Origin: Nocardia paucivorans NBRC 100373
Lineage (GTDB): Bacteria; Actinomycetota; Actinomycetes; Mycobacteriales; Mycobacteriaceae
Reading direction: 5' to 3'
NCBI RefSeq assembly: GCF_000308675.1
Contig: NZ_BAGE01000046.1
Location: forward strand, 271,017 to 335,016
Length of the DNA: 64,000 nt
In this document: piece by piece, positions 34,166-42,548 of the stretch
Layout of the letters: the number at the start of each line of letters is the position of its first letter
Position numbering within the stretch: the first letter of the stretch is position 1
Notes under the pieces: model-generated
Told to the model about the DNA's origin: nothing
What the model saw: the letters and a program-made list of their open reading frames with translations, nothing else
Databases searched by the model: none
Program-made: the position numbers and the translations under genes

Positions 34166-35059
34166 ATGAGTGCGGACCACCGCCCGGACCCGGCGACCGA
34201 GGCATTCGTCACCCACCGCAATCTGCTGTTCACCGTCGCCTACGAAATGCTCGGCTCGGCCGCCGACGCCGAGGACGTACTGCAGGAGACCTGGTTGCGC
34301 TGGGTGGACGTCGACCTCGACACGGTACGGGACCAACGCGCCTACCTCGTCCGTATCGCCACCCGTCAGGCACTCGGTCGCCTGCGCACACTCGGTCGCC
34401 GCAAGGAGTCCTATGTCGGCCCCTGGCTCCCCGAACCACTGCTGACCACACCCGATGTGGCCGAGGACGTCGAGCTGGCCGAGAACGTCTCCATGGCGAT
34501 GCTGCTGGTGTTGGAGACGCTCGCCCCCACCGAACGGGCGGTGTTCGTGCTCCGCGAGGTGTTCGACCTGTCCTACGACGAGATCGCCGAGGCCGTCGAC
34601 AAAACCCCGGCCGCGGTCCGCCAGATAGCCCATCGGGCCCGCGCCCACGTCGCCGCGCGTCGACCGCGTGGCGTGGTGTCCCGGTCCGTGACCCAGGGCG
34701 CGCTCGAGGCGTTCCAGCGGGCGGTCGAGACCGGTGATATGCAAGGCTTGCTGGATATCCTCGCGCCGGATGTCGTCTTCCTGGGCGATGGTGGCGGAAT
34801 CAAACGGGCGGTGTTGCGCCCCGTCACCGGTATCGATAAGGTGGCCCGTCTTCTGGCCGCAGGCCTCGGCTCGATCGGAACCATGTCGCCGCAGCCGGTC
34901 CACATCAACGGCTATCCGGCGCTGATCTTCCGGTCGGGCGACGAGATCGATACGGTGCTGGCACTGCGCGTCGACAACGGTCTCATCACCGGTTTCTACG
35001 CGGTGCGCAATCCCGAGAAGCTGTCACATGTGCAGCACGCGACCGCTTTGCAACGCTGA
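34166..35059 (+). CDS. ECF41-family RNA polymerase sigma factor (SigJ-like) with SnoaL-like C-terminus
   Basis: 297 residues. Sigma region 2 (LLFTVAYEMLGSAADAEDVL), the WLPEP linker motif, and region 4 (LAPTERAVFVLREVFDLSYDEIAEAV) are present. A SnoaL/NTF2-like C-terminal domain follows, with DGGGIKRAV and the terminal NPEKL. This set defines ECF41 factors, where the C-terminal domain tunes sigma activity. Usual ECF41 partners (carboxymuconolactone decarboxylase, small oxidoreductases) are not adjacent, so its target is unknown; the divergent dioxygenase is a candidate. Confidence 0.92.
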   Translation: MSADHRPDPATEAFVTHRNLLFTVAYEMLGSAADAEDVLQETWLRWVDVDLDTVRDQRAYLVRIATRQALGRLRTLGRRKESYVGPWLPEPLLTTPDVAEDVELAENVSMAMLLVLETLAPTERAVFVLREVFDLSYDEIAEAVDKTPAAVRQIAHRARAHVAARRPRGVVSRSVTQGALEAFQRAVETGDMQGLLDILAPDVVFLGDGGGIKRAVLRPVTGIDKVARLLAAGLGSIGTMSPQPVHINGYPALIFRSGDEIDTVLALRVDNGLITGFYAVRNPEKLSHVQHATALQR

Positions 35060-35140
35060 GATCCAGCGTCGCCACCGGGCGTGCCGTAACGTTGCCTCGT
35101 AATCACCTTTGGTTCGGGCCCGAGGCTCACGGCTGGCGAG

Positions 35141-35920
35141 GTGTGGACGGTGGAGCCGGAAGATTTCTCGGGCAAGACCCCGGCTCGGGCAATTGACGAA
35201 GTCGTCAAGGCCGCGGTTCGCCTCACGGATGGAGCAGCGCAGGCCGCGGCTCGTCCATTGCGAGAAATGGGCGACACGCTCGACCCGGGAATCGTGCGCA
35301 CCATCGATACCAGCAGAGACGCTTCCGCTGCGCTCGATACCCCCACGATGAATCTTCGCCGGACGTCGACGGACAGCGACGACGAAGGTGTCGAATATTG
35401 GGAGCCCGATACCCAGCACTGGATCGAACCCGAAACCCGACGATTCGACACGATCGAAATGCAAGACGGATATATCGGGGAGGATATCCCCGGACAGGTT
35501 TCGGAGAGCGGCGTTCGATACCTGCGCACCGAGGCGGAGCGGCAACCGTTCCGCCTCGAAGCACGCGACGGTCTTCTCCACGATGCGAATGGCAACCTCT
35601 TCGATACCAGGGACGCTCGCTATTTCAACCTGCTCGGGAGTCGGCTACGCAGGGCGATATTCGTCATGGATGCCGACGGAAACCTGTACGCCTCGTTGTT
35701 CGCGAAGCGACATGTGTTCCAGCATTCCAGTTTCCTCGCAGGAGGACCGGTGGCCGGGGCGGGTGAGATAGAGGTCGTGGACGGCAGAATCACCTTGCTC
35801 ACCGACAACAGCGGCCACTACATGCCCAAGCGGGACCACACAATGCAAGTGTTGGCCCGTCTTCGGGAGCTCGGGGTGGATATCGATATGGATCGGGTGG
35901 CACTGACGGCCTCCGACTGA
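35141..35920 (+). CDS. Polymorphic-toxin-like C-terminal domain protein, orphan
   Basis: 259 residues from GTG 35141. The first ~70 are helical and Ala/Asp/Arg-rich; the middle is acidic (TDSDDEGVEYWEPD). The C-terminal ~130 residues contain IFVMDADGNLYASLF, FQHSSFLAGGPVAGAGEIEV and RITLLTDNSGHYMPK. I associate that pattern with the carboxy-terminal region of large secreted or toxin-like proteins. No signal peptide, export domain or immunity gene is visible beside it. It may be a displaced toxin cassette. Function unproven. Confidence 0.6.
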   Translation: MWTVEPEDFSGKTPARAIDEVVKAAVRLTDGAAQAAARPLREMGDTLDPGIVRTIDTSRDASAALDTPTMNLRRTSTDSDDEGVEYWEPDTQHWIEPETRRFDTIEMQDGYIGEDIPGQVSESGVRYLRTEAERQPFRLEARDGLLHDANGNLFDTRDARYFNLLGSRLRRAIFVMDADGNLYASLFAKRHVFQHSSFLAGGPVAGAGEIEVVDGRITLLTDNSGHYMPKRDHTMQVLARLRELGVDIDMDRVALTASD

Positions 35921-36017
35921 GCTCGGCCGCGTGGTCTCGCCCGGCCTGCGGAAAGGCACACGTCCGCTACGACGTGCGCGGTCGGCGCGGCCCTTCGGGA
36001 TCTGTCAGGATGGCCGC

Positions 36018-37289
36018 ATGAGAACCATGGCTCGGTCCGGCATGCTCCCCGCCGGAACTCTGGTTCTGCTGAGTGCGCTCTATTTCGCGCAGGGACTGCC
36101 GTACGGGTTCTTCACCCAGGCCCTGCCGGTGGTGCTCCGCGAATCCGGTTTCTCGCTGATCGAGATCAGCGCCACCGGGGTCCTGTTCGCGCCGTGGGCC
36201 CTCAAATTCCTGTGGGCACCCTATGTGGACCATTACGGAACCCGACGACAGTGGTTGCTGTCGCTACAACTCACCGCCTCGGCGGTAACGCTCGGTCTTG
36301 CCTGCCTGGACCTGGCGTCGTCACTACGCCTGCTGCTGGTGGGGGTGGCCGTGGTCAACGCGGTATCCGCGACGCAGGACATCGCCACCGACGGCCTCGC
36401 CGTCCAGCTACTCGGACCGCGACAACGAGGTTTGGGCAACGGTATTCAGGTCGGCGCCTATCGGATCGGCATGATCGTCGGCGGTGGGGCGTTGCTGTGG
36501 CTGTTCTCGCTCGCGGGGTGGCGCAGTCTGTTCGTCGCGATGTCGATTCTGCTGTTGCTGACCACCGTCCCGGTGTGGTGGTCACCTCGTACCCCGATCG
36601 GCGGCACGTCGAAGGCGTCGACGCCGAATCCGGGTCGGTTGTTGCTCGGATGGTGGCAGCGGTTGCGTCGACCGGGCATGGTCGCGTTCATCCTGCTCAT
36701 CGGCGGCTTCAAATTCGGTGACTCGATGGGCTCGGCGATGGTCGGCCCGTTCATGTCCGACACCGGGCTCACCCTCGGCCAGATAGCCCTGGTCAAAGGG
36801 GTGCTGTCCTCCGGCGGCGCGCTCGTGGGCGCGGCCCTGGGCGGGTGGTTGGGCTATCGGTACGGCCGGCGGCGCGCCCTGCTGATCGGAGGCATCACCC
36901 AGACCGTCGCCCTGGCCCTCTACCTGCTCGCCGCATCGGGGATCGGCGGATTCGAGCTGATCGTCACCGCGAGTCTGGCCGAACACATCCTCGGCGGCGC
37001 CGCGACCGTCGCGGTGTTCACCCTCATGATGGATGCCGCCGACCTCGACCATGCGGGCAGCGACTACACCTTGCTGGCGTGCGCGATCGTGACGGTGCAG
37101 GGGATGGCGGGCTTCGCCGCCGGGACGGTCGGCGAACTCCTCGGATACCCGGCACTGTTCGGGTCGAGCCTGGTGCTGTCGGGAATCGGCTGCGCCGCAT
37201 TGGTGATCGCGATCGATCGAGGTGTCGGCCCGGCAGGTGTCCACACGGTCTGGCATCCTCCGGCCCGACCGGTCGTCGAGTCCCGGTAA
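36018..37289 (+). CDS. Major facilitator superfamily transporter (AmpG-like)
   Basis: 423 residues with about 12 membrane helices, starting after MRTMARSGMLPAGTLVLLSA. LYFAQGLPYGFFTQALPVVL in helix 1, APYVDHYGTRRQWLL in the first cytosolic loop and SATQDIATDGLAVQLL are AmpG-like marks. AmpG carries muropeptides in Gram-negatives, but actinobacterial relatives need not. An ATG 87 bp upstream is less likely; 36018 matches the first helix. Confidence 0.87.
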   Translation: MRTMARSGMLPAGTLVLLSALYFAQGLPYGFFTQALPVVLRESGFSLIEISATGVLFAPWALKFLWAPYVDHYGTRRQWLLSLQLTASAVTLGLACLDLASSLRLLLVGVAVVNAVSATQDIATDGLAVQLLGPRQRGLGNGIQVGAYRIGMIVGGGALLWLFSLAGWRSLFVAMSILLLLTTVPVWWSPRTPIGGTSKASTPNPGRLLLGWWQRLRRPGMVAFILLIGGFKFGDSMGSAMVGPFMSDTGLTLGQIALVKGVLSSGGALVGAALGGWLGYRYGRRRALLIGGITQTVALALYLLAASGIGGFELIVTASLAEHILGGAATVAVFTLMMDAADLDHAGSDYTLLACAIVTVQGMAGFAAGTVGELLGYPALFGSSLVLSGIGCAALVIAIDRGVGPAGVHTVWHPPARPVVESR

Positions 37290-37355
37290 CCGGCCGGCCG
37301 GAGATGTTCGTGCCATCACCGGCGGCGGGAAATGGAAGGATCCACCGAGCGGACG

Positions 37356-37589
37356 ATGCCGCATGTCGCGATAGCGCTCGGTTCGGATACGGCGACGGTA
37401 TGGATCGAACAAGACGACGCCGATGCTCTCGCCGAGCTCTACGATGAGGCGGTGGCGGCGGTTCGGGCCGACCATTCCCGCGATGGCCGGCCGATGCACC
37501 GCCCGCCATACCGCACGACCGAAAGAGCCGCCAGTTGGAAGCACCGGACAATCGCCTCGATCGACTCCCTCGATCGCTCACCGAACTGA
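37356..37589 (+). CDS. Small hypothetical protein
   Basis: About 77 residues beginning MPHVAIALGSDTATVWIEQD. Regular alternation AVWIEQDDADALAELYDEAVAAV suggests one strand and one helix. A GAGCGG lies before the ATG at 37356; another ATG at 37332 is possible. It overlaps the next gene by 55 bp in a different frame, suggesting coupling. Family not recognised. Confidence 0.5.
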   Translation: MPHVAIALGSDTATVWIEQDDADALAELYDEAVAAVRADHSRDGRPMHRPPYRTTERAASWKHRTIASIDSLDRSPN

Positions 37590-38011
37590 AAGCGATGTTC
37601 GGTTCCCTGCCCGCGGGCGACGAACCCGTCGGCGACCATCGGGCCGAATTCATCGGTCCCCGACCGCTCCGGGGCGCCGCACCCCGGGCGATTGCGCTCG
37701 GCGGTATGCCCCGGTGGTACGGGAAGCGGTTCGCCGGGGACGGGACCGCGGTCAATCTGCTCCGCGCTTCGGCCGCCGCCGACGCTCCCCTGCTCGAACG
37801 ACTGCCCATGACCGTCGGTATCGAACCCTCCTGGTGGGACGGACAACCCGCGATCGTCGTCTCCTACGGCTCCGCCGGACCGATCCCGTGGCGATGGGTT
37901 CGTGACGAATTCCGGGCCCTCGAGGCGGGGATACTCCTCGGGCTCACCTTCGCCGGTGGCCGCTGGTCGCGCCATGCCGCCGCGCCGTTTCTGCTGATTC
38001 GGGAGAGCTGA
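37535..38011 (+). CDS. Hypothetical protein, 158 residues
   Basis: Starts at TTG 37535 with AAAGAG upstream. It has a soluble alpha/beta look: PRSLTELKAMFGSLPAGDEP, then RAIALGGMPRWYGKRF, WWDGQPAIVVSYGSAGPIPW and a conserved-looking C-terminus HAAAPFLLIRES. No known motif. Probably co-transcribed with the preceding small gene. Confidence 0.55.
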   Translation: MEAPDNRLDRLPRSLTELKAMFGSLPAGDEPVGDHRAEFIGPRPLRGAAPRAIALGGMPRWYGKRFAGDGTAVNLLRASAAADAPLLERLPMTVGIEPSWWDGQPAIVVSYGSAGPIPWRWVRDEFRALEAGILLGLTFAGGRWSRHAAAPFLLIRES

Positions 38012-38139
38012 ACCACCCGATTCGGCTCCCGGGGATCGGCGCGGAGTTCCCCAGGGCAGGCATGTGCATGCACTACCGCTGCGTCCCGAGAACAGGATTC
38101 GCCGGACGAGGCCACCGCGCCGATAGCGAGGACTCGTGA

Positions 38140-38889
38140 CTATCGCCCGGTGTCCCGGGCGGCCAGGTGTTTTTGCCAGCGTTCCATGGCCTGCCGAAGG
38201 GCCTCGCTTATGAAAACGAGGAGTTCGGCGGAGGATTCGAAGCGGGCACCCGCCGGGGTCTCGGGCCCGAGGACCTCGGCCGCGCGCCGCGACGCGGCCA
38301 TCAGGGCGTCGTTCATCTGCACGGATTCGAGGAGGGAGCGGAGCCAGATCTCGTCATCGATCACATAGCGTTCGCGGCGCTCACCGGGAACGCGCTCCCT
38401 CCTCAACATCGCCTGCTGTTCGAGAAACGCGACGGCGTGCGATATCGACGCGGGACTGACTCGAAGCCGTTGCACCAGTTCGGCGGCGGTGAGTGCGCCG
38501 GAGTCGGCGAAGTACAGGCAGGCCAGCACCCTGGACTCCATCCGGGGCAGCCCCTGCCGCACGAGGAGCTCGGTGAAGGATTCCGTCATATCCTGAACCG
38601 CCCGGGGATCGCGGCCGTATTCGTCGCCCGGAAGCGGCGGCACCGGAGGTCGGTCGCGCTTGCGTCGGCGCGCACGCTCACGGGTGGCCTTGTGCGCTCG
38701 GTCCGCCCGGTACTCGTCGGGCCCGCCATTGCGGGTGACCTCCCGCATGATGGTCGAGGCGGGCCGCCCCAACCGCCTACCGATTTCCGCGTATCCGAGC
38801 CCCTCGGCCAGCCCGGCGGCGATCTGCCGCCGATCCGCGTCGGTGAGCCTGCCTCCAGGCATCGGTGCCGGCCTCCCATCTGTCGACAT
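38140..38889 (-). CDS. GbsR/MarR-like regulator with an N-terminal IS30-type HTH
   Basis: 249 residues. Residues ~12-55 (LTDADRRQIAAGLAEGLGYA, then EIGRRLGRPASTIMREVTRN) are an IS30-transposase-type HTH_38. Residues ~105-185 are a MarR-like winged helix (LTAAELVQRLRVSPASISHAV, wing RVPGERRERYVI). The two DNA-binding domains are joined by a basic linker. It is divergent from an alpha/beta hydrolase gene across a 350-bp AT-rich region with a strong operator, so it probably represses that gene. Confidence 0.85.
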   Translation of the reverse strand: MSTDGRPAPMPGGRLTDADRRQIAAGLAEGLGYAEIGRRLGRPASTIMREVTRNGGPDEYRADRAHKATRERARRRKRDRPPVPPLPGDEYGRDPRAVQDMTESFTELLVRQGLPRMESRVLACLYFADSGALTAAELVQRLRVSPASISHAVAFLEQQAMLRRERVPGERRERYVIDDEIWLRSLLESVQMNDALMAASRRAAEVLGPETPAGARFESSAELLVFISEALRQAMERWQKHLAARDTGR

Positions 38890-38965
38890 ACGCGAAGCTC
38901 AGCGCCCGCGCACCCGCCGTTCAGTATGCATTCATCCCAATCTCATTGCAAAGAAGAGCCGGGTC

Positions 38966-39009
38966 CTCATTGCGTTCATAAACATTATGATTGCAATAAA
39001 CGCCATGAG
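38966..39009. promoter_or_regulatory. Inverted-repeat operator in the divergent regulator/hydrolase region
   Basis: Arms CTCATTGCGTT (38966-38976) and AACGCCATGAG (38999-39009) pair at 10 of 11 positions; between them CATAA-ACA-TTATG (38978-38990) is a second perfect small palindrome. The half-site AACGCAAT recurs at 39061-39068 between the -35 and -10 of the hydrolase promoter. Confidence 0.6.
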
Positions 39010-39046
39010 ATCCCGGGTTAACTGGTAATATATCCGACATTGCTTA

Positions 39047-39075
39047 TTGACAGATTTATAAACGCAATCTATCTT
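39047..39075 (+). promoter_or_regulatory. Sigma-70-type promoter of the alpha/beta hydrolase gene
   Basis: TTGACA (39047-39052), 17-bp spacer, TATCTT (39070-39075). Transcription would start near 39082, giving a ~158-nt leader with AAGGAG before the ATG at 39240. The spacer contains AACGCAAT, a half-site of the upstream operator, so repressor binding would block polymerase. Confidence 0.65.
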
Positions 39076-39239
39076 CATAGATGTTCAGCGATTACCAAAT
39101 GCTAAAGGGCGCCGCGGTCGCCACGCCGGGAACCACGGGACGAGATCCCCGGACCCCTACGCGCCACCCACCGAATCCATAAGCGCCATACCGCCACAGG
39201 TCTCGCAGTTCACCCACCGCACGCAAGGAGATTCAGAAA

Positions 39240-40055
39240 ATGCCCACTCCGAAGACTGCCGATTCGATCTGGACCGGCATGGTCACCGTGGACGACACCG
39301 AACTGGCCGTGACCGATACCGGCGGCTCCGGCCGTCCGGTCATCTACCTCAACGGCGCCTACGCCGACCAATCGCACTGGCGGCGAGTGACCGCCGAACT
39401 CGGCCCCGACTTCCGACACATCACCTACGACGAACGGGCCCGCGGCAGATCGAAGCAGTCGGCCGACTATTCCTTCGAGGCATGCCTGCGCGATATCGAC
39501 GCCGTCCTCGCAGCACGGGAAGTGGATCGGCCGATCCTGGCCGGCTGGTCCTATGGCGCGACACTCGCCGCCCACTGGGCCGAACGGAATCCCGATCGCG
39601 CGGTGGGAGTGGTGGCCGTGGACGGCGCCATGCCCTATGGTCTGACCGGCGAGGAAGGCCGCGAGCGTATCCGAAAACTGTTTCGCCGGATGCGGTGGCT
39701 TCTGCCCCTGGTCCGCCCTCTGGGCCTGGCCGCACACATGTCCGCCGACGAACACGCCGAGGTCAATATCGAGATCAACGAGCTGGTCGCCGCCATAGCC
39801 CCGGTCCTCGACCGCGTGACCTGCCCAGTGCGCTATGTCCTGGCCACGGGCGCCAATCTCGGTGGAGGCGAAGCGGAAATGGAAGCGGTGCGTGCCTCAC
39901 TCGACCCGGTACTCGCCCGCAACCCGAATATCCAGGTCAGCGCAAAGGTCGCGAGCAACCACTCGCACATCCTGCGCAAGGATTTCCGCGCCGTCGCCGC
40001 GGCCGTACGAGAAACGGCAGCGGTTCCCGATCGGCAGGATTCGTCGAACCATTGA
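39240..40055 (+). CDS. Alpha/beta-fold hydrolase
   Basis: 271 residues, no signal peptide. Nucleophile elbow GWSYGATLAA (Ser about 103), preceded by oxyanion-region YLNGAYADQSHW and RHITYDERARGRSKQ; the acid and His are likely near 205-235 (ASNHSHILRKDF supplies the His). AAGGAG precedes the ATG. Driven by a strong promoter and divergent from its likely repressor. Substrate unknown. Confidence 0.87.
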   Translation: MPTPKTADSIWTGMVTVDDTELAVTDTGGSGRPVIYLNGAYADQSHWRRVTAELGPDFRHITYDERARGRSKQSADYSFEACLRDIDAVLAAREVDRPILAGWSYGATLAAHWAERNPDRAVGVVAVDGAMPYGLTGEEGRERIRKLFRRMRWLLPLVRPLGLAAHMSADEHAEVNIEINELVAAIAPVLDRVTCPVRYVLATGANLGGGEAEMEAVRASLDPVLARNPNIQVSAKVASNHSHILRKDFRAVAAAVRETAAVPDRQDSSNH

Positions 40056-40363
40056 CGGTCGAGTGCACAACCGACCGGTCGCGGTGAACAATGCCGAATA
40101 CGAACCGATGAAACCCGGCGCACCACGTGATGGGACGAAATCCCGCATATCGACGCCCTATGGTGGCCATTGAAGGACATGCATCGCGACGGCATGATGT
40201 CCATACCACGCCCCCCATGCTGCGTGACACCTGCATCACGGATCCGACCTACTGGATCCTGGTGCGTGAAGCCCTGGAATGATCGCGCGCTGTCCGACAC
40301 CGGAGGAATGGTTCGACCCAACCGGAATCAGGTTCGCCGACGAGCGGGAACCGACCGAGTACC

Positions 40364-40442
40364 TGCGGGCCTTCCACGACTATCCGGTCGGTTCCGGTCG
40401 GAACCCAACCGGAACCGACCGGATGGTCGCGGAAGGCTCGCA
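40364..40442. repeat. Long imperfect hairpin, 35-bp arms
   Basis: Left arm 40364-40398 and right arm 40408-40442 pair with three mismatches; the inner 17 bp (ATCCGGTCGGTTCCGGT and its complement) are perfect, and the loop is 9 nt. It lies in a 427-bp region (40056-40482) between a hydrolase gene and the 3' end of a TetR gene. It could act as a bidirectional terminator or be a small palindromic repeat element. Short frames on both strands carry the same peptide pattern (RAF-x-D-x-PVGSG) simply because of the symmetry. Confidence 0.7.
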
Positions 40443-40482
40443 TCACACAACTCGACATGCGGTTCGAGTGCAGAACGCCTCG

Positions 40483-41112
40483 TCATGCCGACCGATACGC
40501 CCGGAGAAATGCCCGCACCCCCTCGACGATGAGGGGTCGGACCCGGCTGTCATCCGTCGCGTTCGCCAACCCCAGCCTGTTCAGCGCGACTCCGAAGGTG
40601 AGAGCGAGGAAGTGGTCTGCCGCCAGTCTCGGATCGGCGATATCCAACAGGCCCATTCGAGCCAGGGCCGCGAAACGCCGACCGAGTTCTTCTTCCGGCG
40701 CATCGGTCAGGGGGTTTCCAGGACGCAACTGTTCGGTGGAGTCACTGCGAACGAGTCGCCGCAGCTCGCTGTATTCCTCCGAATCGAGCATATCGGTCGC
40801 GATCCGCATCGAGAACGCGATCAGGGCGTCCTCCAGTTGGTCGGCTCCGGTGAGATCGGTCAGTGTTTCGTCCAGGGTGCGCCGGACCGTGGTGAGCAAT
40901 GACTCTGCGGTCGCTTCGACAACGGCTCGCCCCAGCGCCTGTTTGTCGCCGAAATAGTCGTAGATCGTCCGCTTCGACACCTGCGCACGGGACGCGACCG
41001 CATCGACACTGGTGCGGTCGAAACCCACGCTGAGGAACAGCGCACGGGCCGCCGAAAGGATCGCGGCCCGTTTCGACGCAGACCCCTCCCGCACTGTCTT
41101 CGTAGTCGACAT
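40483..41112 (-). CDS. TetR-family transcriptional regulator
   Basis: 209 residues. N-terminal HTH: RAAILSAARALFLSVGFDRT, VDAVASRAQVSKRTIYDYFG. The C-terminal ligand/dimer domain is diverse as usual (LRRLVRSDSTEQLRPGNPLT). It is divergent from an FAD monooxygenase with a perfect 23-bp palindrome in the 109-bp gap, so it almost certainly represses both. Confidence 0.9.
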   Translation of the reverse strand: MSTTKTVREGSASKRAAILSAARALFLSVGFDRTSVDAVASRAQVSKRTIYDYFGDKQALGRAVVEATAESLLTTVRRTLDETLTDLTGADQLEDALIAFSMRIATDMLDSEEYSELRRLVRSDSTEQLRPGNPLTDAPEEELGRRFAALARMGLLDIADPRLAADHFLALTFGVALNRLGLANATDDSRVRPLIVEGVRAFLRAYRSA

Positions 41113-41129
41113 GCGCTGATCTTAACTTT

Positions 41130-41152
41130 CTACACTACACGGTGTAGTGTAG
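41130..41152. promoter_or_regulatory. Perfect palindromic TetR operator
   Basis: Arms CTACACTACAC (41130-41140) and GTGTAGTGTAG (41142-41152) around a single G. It lies between the start codons of the TetR regulator (41112) and the FAD monooxygenase (41222). Length and symmetry are those of TetR operators. Confidence 0.85.
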
Positions 41153-41221
41153 TTACCTGAGGGCGCAACAATGCGCATGCGGCCCCGCACATCGTTCACT
41201 TCGCGAGAAGAGGAGTTCGAG

Positions 41222-42406
41222 ATGACCATTACCGCGAAGCGCAGAGTGTTGATCTGCGGTGCGAGCATCGCGGGTCCGGCATCGGCATTCTGGCTGAACC
41301 GTTACGGATTCGAGGTCACCGTCGTCGAGCGGGCGAGCACGCCCCGCACGGGCGGATACCCCATCGACGTGCGCGGCACCGCGATAGAGGTCGTTCGACG
41401 GATGGGGCTGCTACCGATACTGCGAGAGGCGCATATCTCCACGAAACGGATCACCTTCCTCGATGCCGACGGCGGTACGGTGGCGGAGCTCGACCCACTG
41501 ATCGTCGTCGGCGGCTCGGACGGAGATCTCGAGCTCGCACGAGGTGATCTCGCCAATACCCTCTACACGGCGGTCCGCGACGAGGTGGAATTCCTGTTCG
41601 ACGATTCCATCGCCACACTCGCCGAGCACGACCACGGCGTCGACGTCACCTTCGACAGCGGCACCTGCCGCACCTTCGACCTCGTACTCGGCGCGGACGG
41701 TATGCATTCACGCATCCGCCGGCTCCGGTTCGGCCCGGAACAACAGTTCCACCACTATCTCGGCTACTGCTTCGCCGGATTCGGTATGCCCAACACCTAC
41801 GGGCTCACCAACGAAGGCGTGGTATGGAATACACCGGGTCGGGGGGCGGCCCTCTACACCGCGAAGAACAACGGTGAACTACACGCGCTGTTGAACTTCA
41901 CCCATCCCGAACCGCCATTCGACATCCTCCGGAACCCCGACGCTCAACGCGACCTGGTCGCCGACGTATTCGCCGACGCGGGGTGGGAGATCCCCACCAT
42001 GATCGACGTCATGCGCGACGCGGATGACCTGTTCTTCGACACGGTTGGCCAGATCCGCATGCCGAAGTGGTCCCGAGGCCGGGTCGCACTCGTCGGTGAC
42101 GCCGCGTACGCACCGTCGTTCCTGACCGGACAAGGCTCCAGTCTCGCCCTGGTCGGTGCCTACATGCTTGCCTACGCACTGGCCGAATACCCCGATCACA
42201 CGGCGGCATTCACCGCCTACGAACGCAACCTGCGCGACTTCGTGACCGCGAACCAGGCGCTGGTCGGCACGGGAAGTGCCGCATTGTTCCCCAGCACGGC
42301 ACGCGATCTCGAACAACGCAACAACAGGCTCCGCGAACTCGGTTCAGCGCCGACGGTCAACGAAAGCCCCGCGCACTCGGCCCTGACTCTGCCCGACCGG
42401 TCGTGA
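41222..42406 (+). CDS. FAD-dependent monooxygenase (PHBH/TetX-like)
   Basis: 394 residues. FAD-binding GXGXXG-type start RRVLICGASIAGPASAFWLN, then VVERASTPRTGGYPIDVRG, VLGADGMHSRIRRL (the DG motif), and the second FAD motif LVGDAAYAPSFLTGQGSSLA. GAGGAG precedes ATG 41222. Relatives hydroxylate aromatic compounds or inactivate antibiotics (tetracyclines, rifamycins). With a dedicated TetR repressor a xenobiotic-inducible role is plausible but unproven. Confidence 0.9.
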   Translation: MTITAKRRVLICGASIAGPASAFWLNRYGFEVTVVERASTPRTGGYPIDVRGTAIEVVRRMGLLPILREAHISTKRITFLDADGGTVAELDPLIVVGGSDGDLELARGDLANTLYTAVRDEVEFLFDDSIATLAEHDHGVDVTFDSGTCRTFDLVLGADGMHSRIRRLRFGPEQQFHHYLGYCFAGFGMPNTYGLTNEGVVWNTPGRGAALYTAKNNGELHALLNFTHPEPPFDILRNPDAQRDLVADVFADAGWEIPTMIDVMRDADDLFFDTVGQIRMPKWSRGRVALVGDAAYAPSFLTGQGSSLALVGAYMLAYALAEYPDHTAAFTAYERNLRDFVTANQALVGTGSAALFPSTARDLEQRNNRLRELGSAPTVNESPAHSALTLPDRS

Positions 42407-42548
42407 CCGACGCGTCATCGACGCTGGTGATTGCCATTGATTCCCCCTTACGTTGGTTATACGACCAACGGCAGCGAATGACCGGCCACACACCACGCCT
42501 CTGCTCACGGACATACCGCGCTATCGGGCATCGAATCGAAGCGCTCGG

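Noticed and set aside
40279..40902. Plus-strand frame running from the hairpin region through the TetR gene
   Set aside because: Most of it is antisense to the TetR gene. The short start (PTPEEWFDPTGIRFADEREP) is odd but unsupported, and the later part follows from the palindrome.
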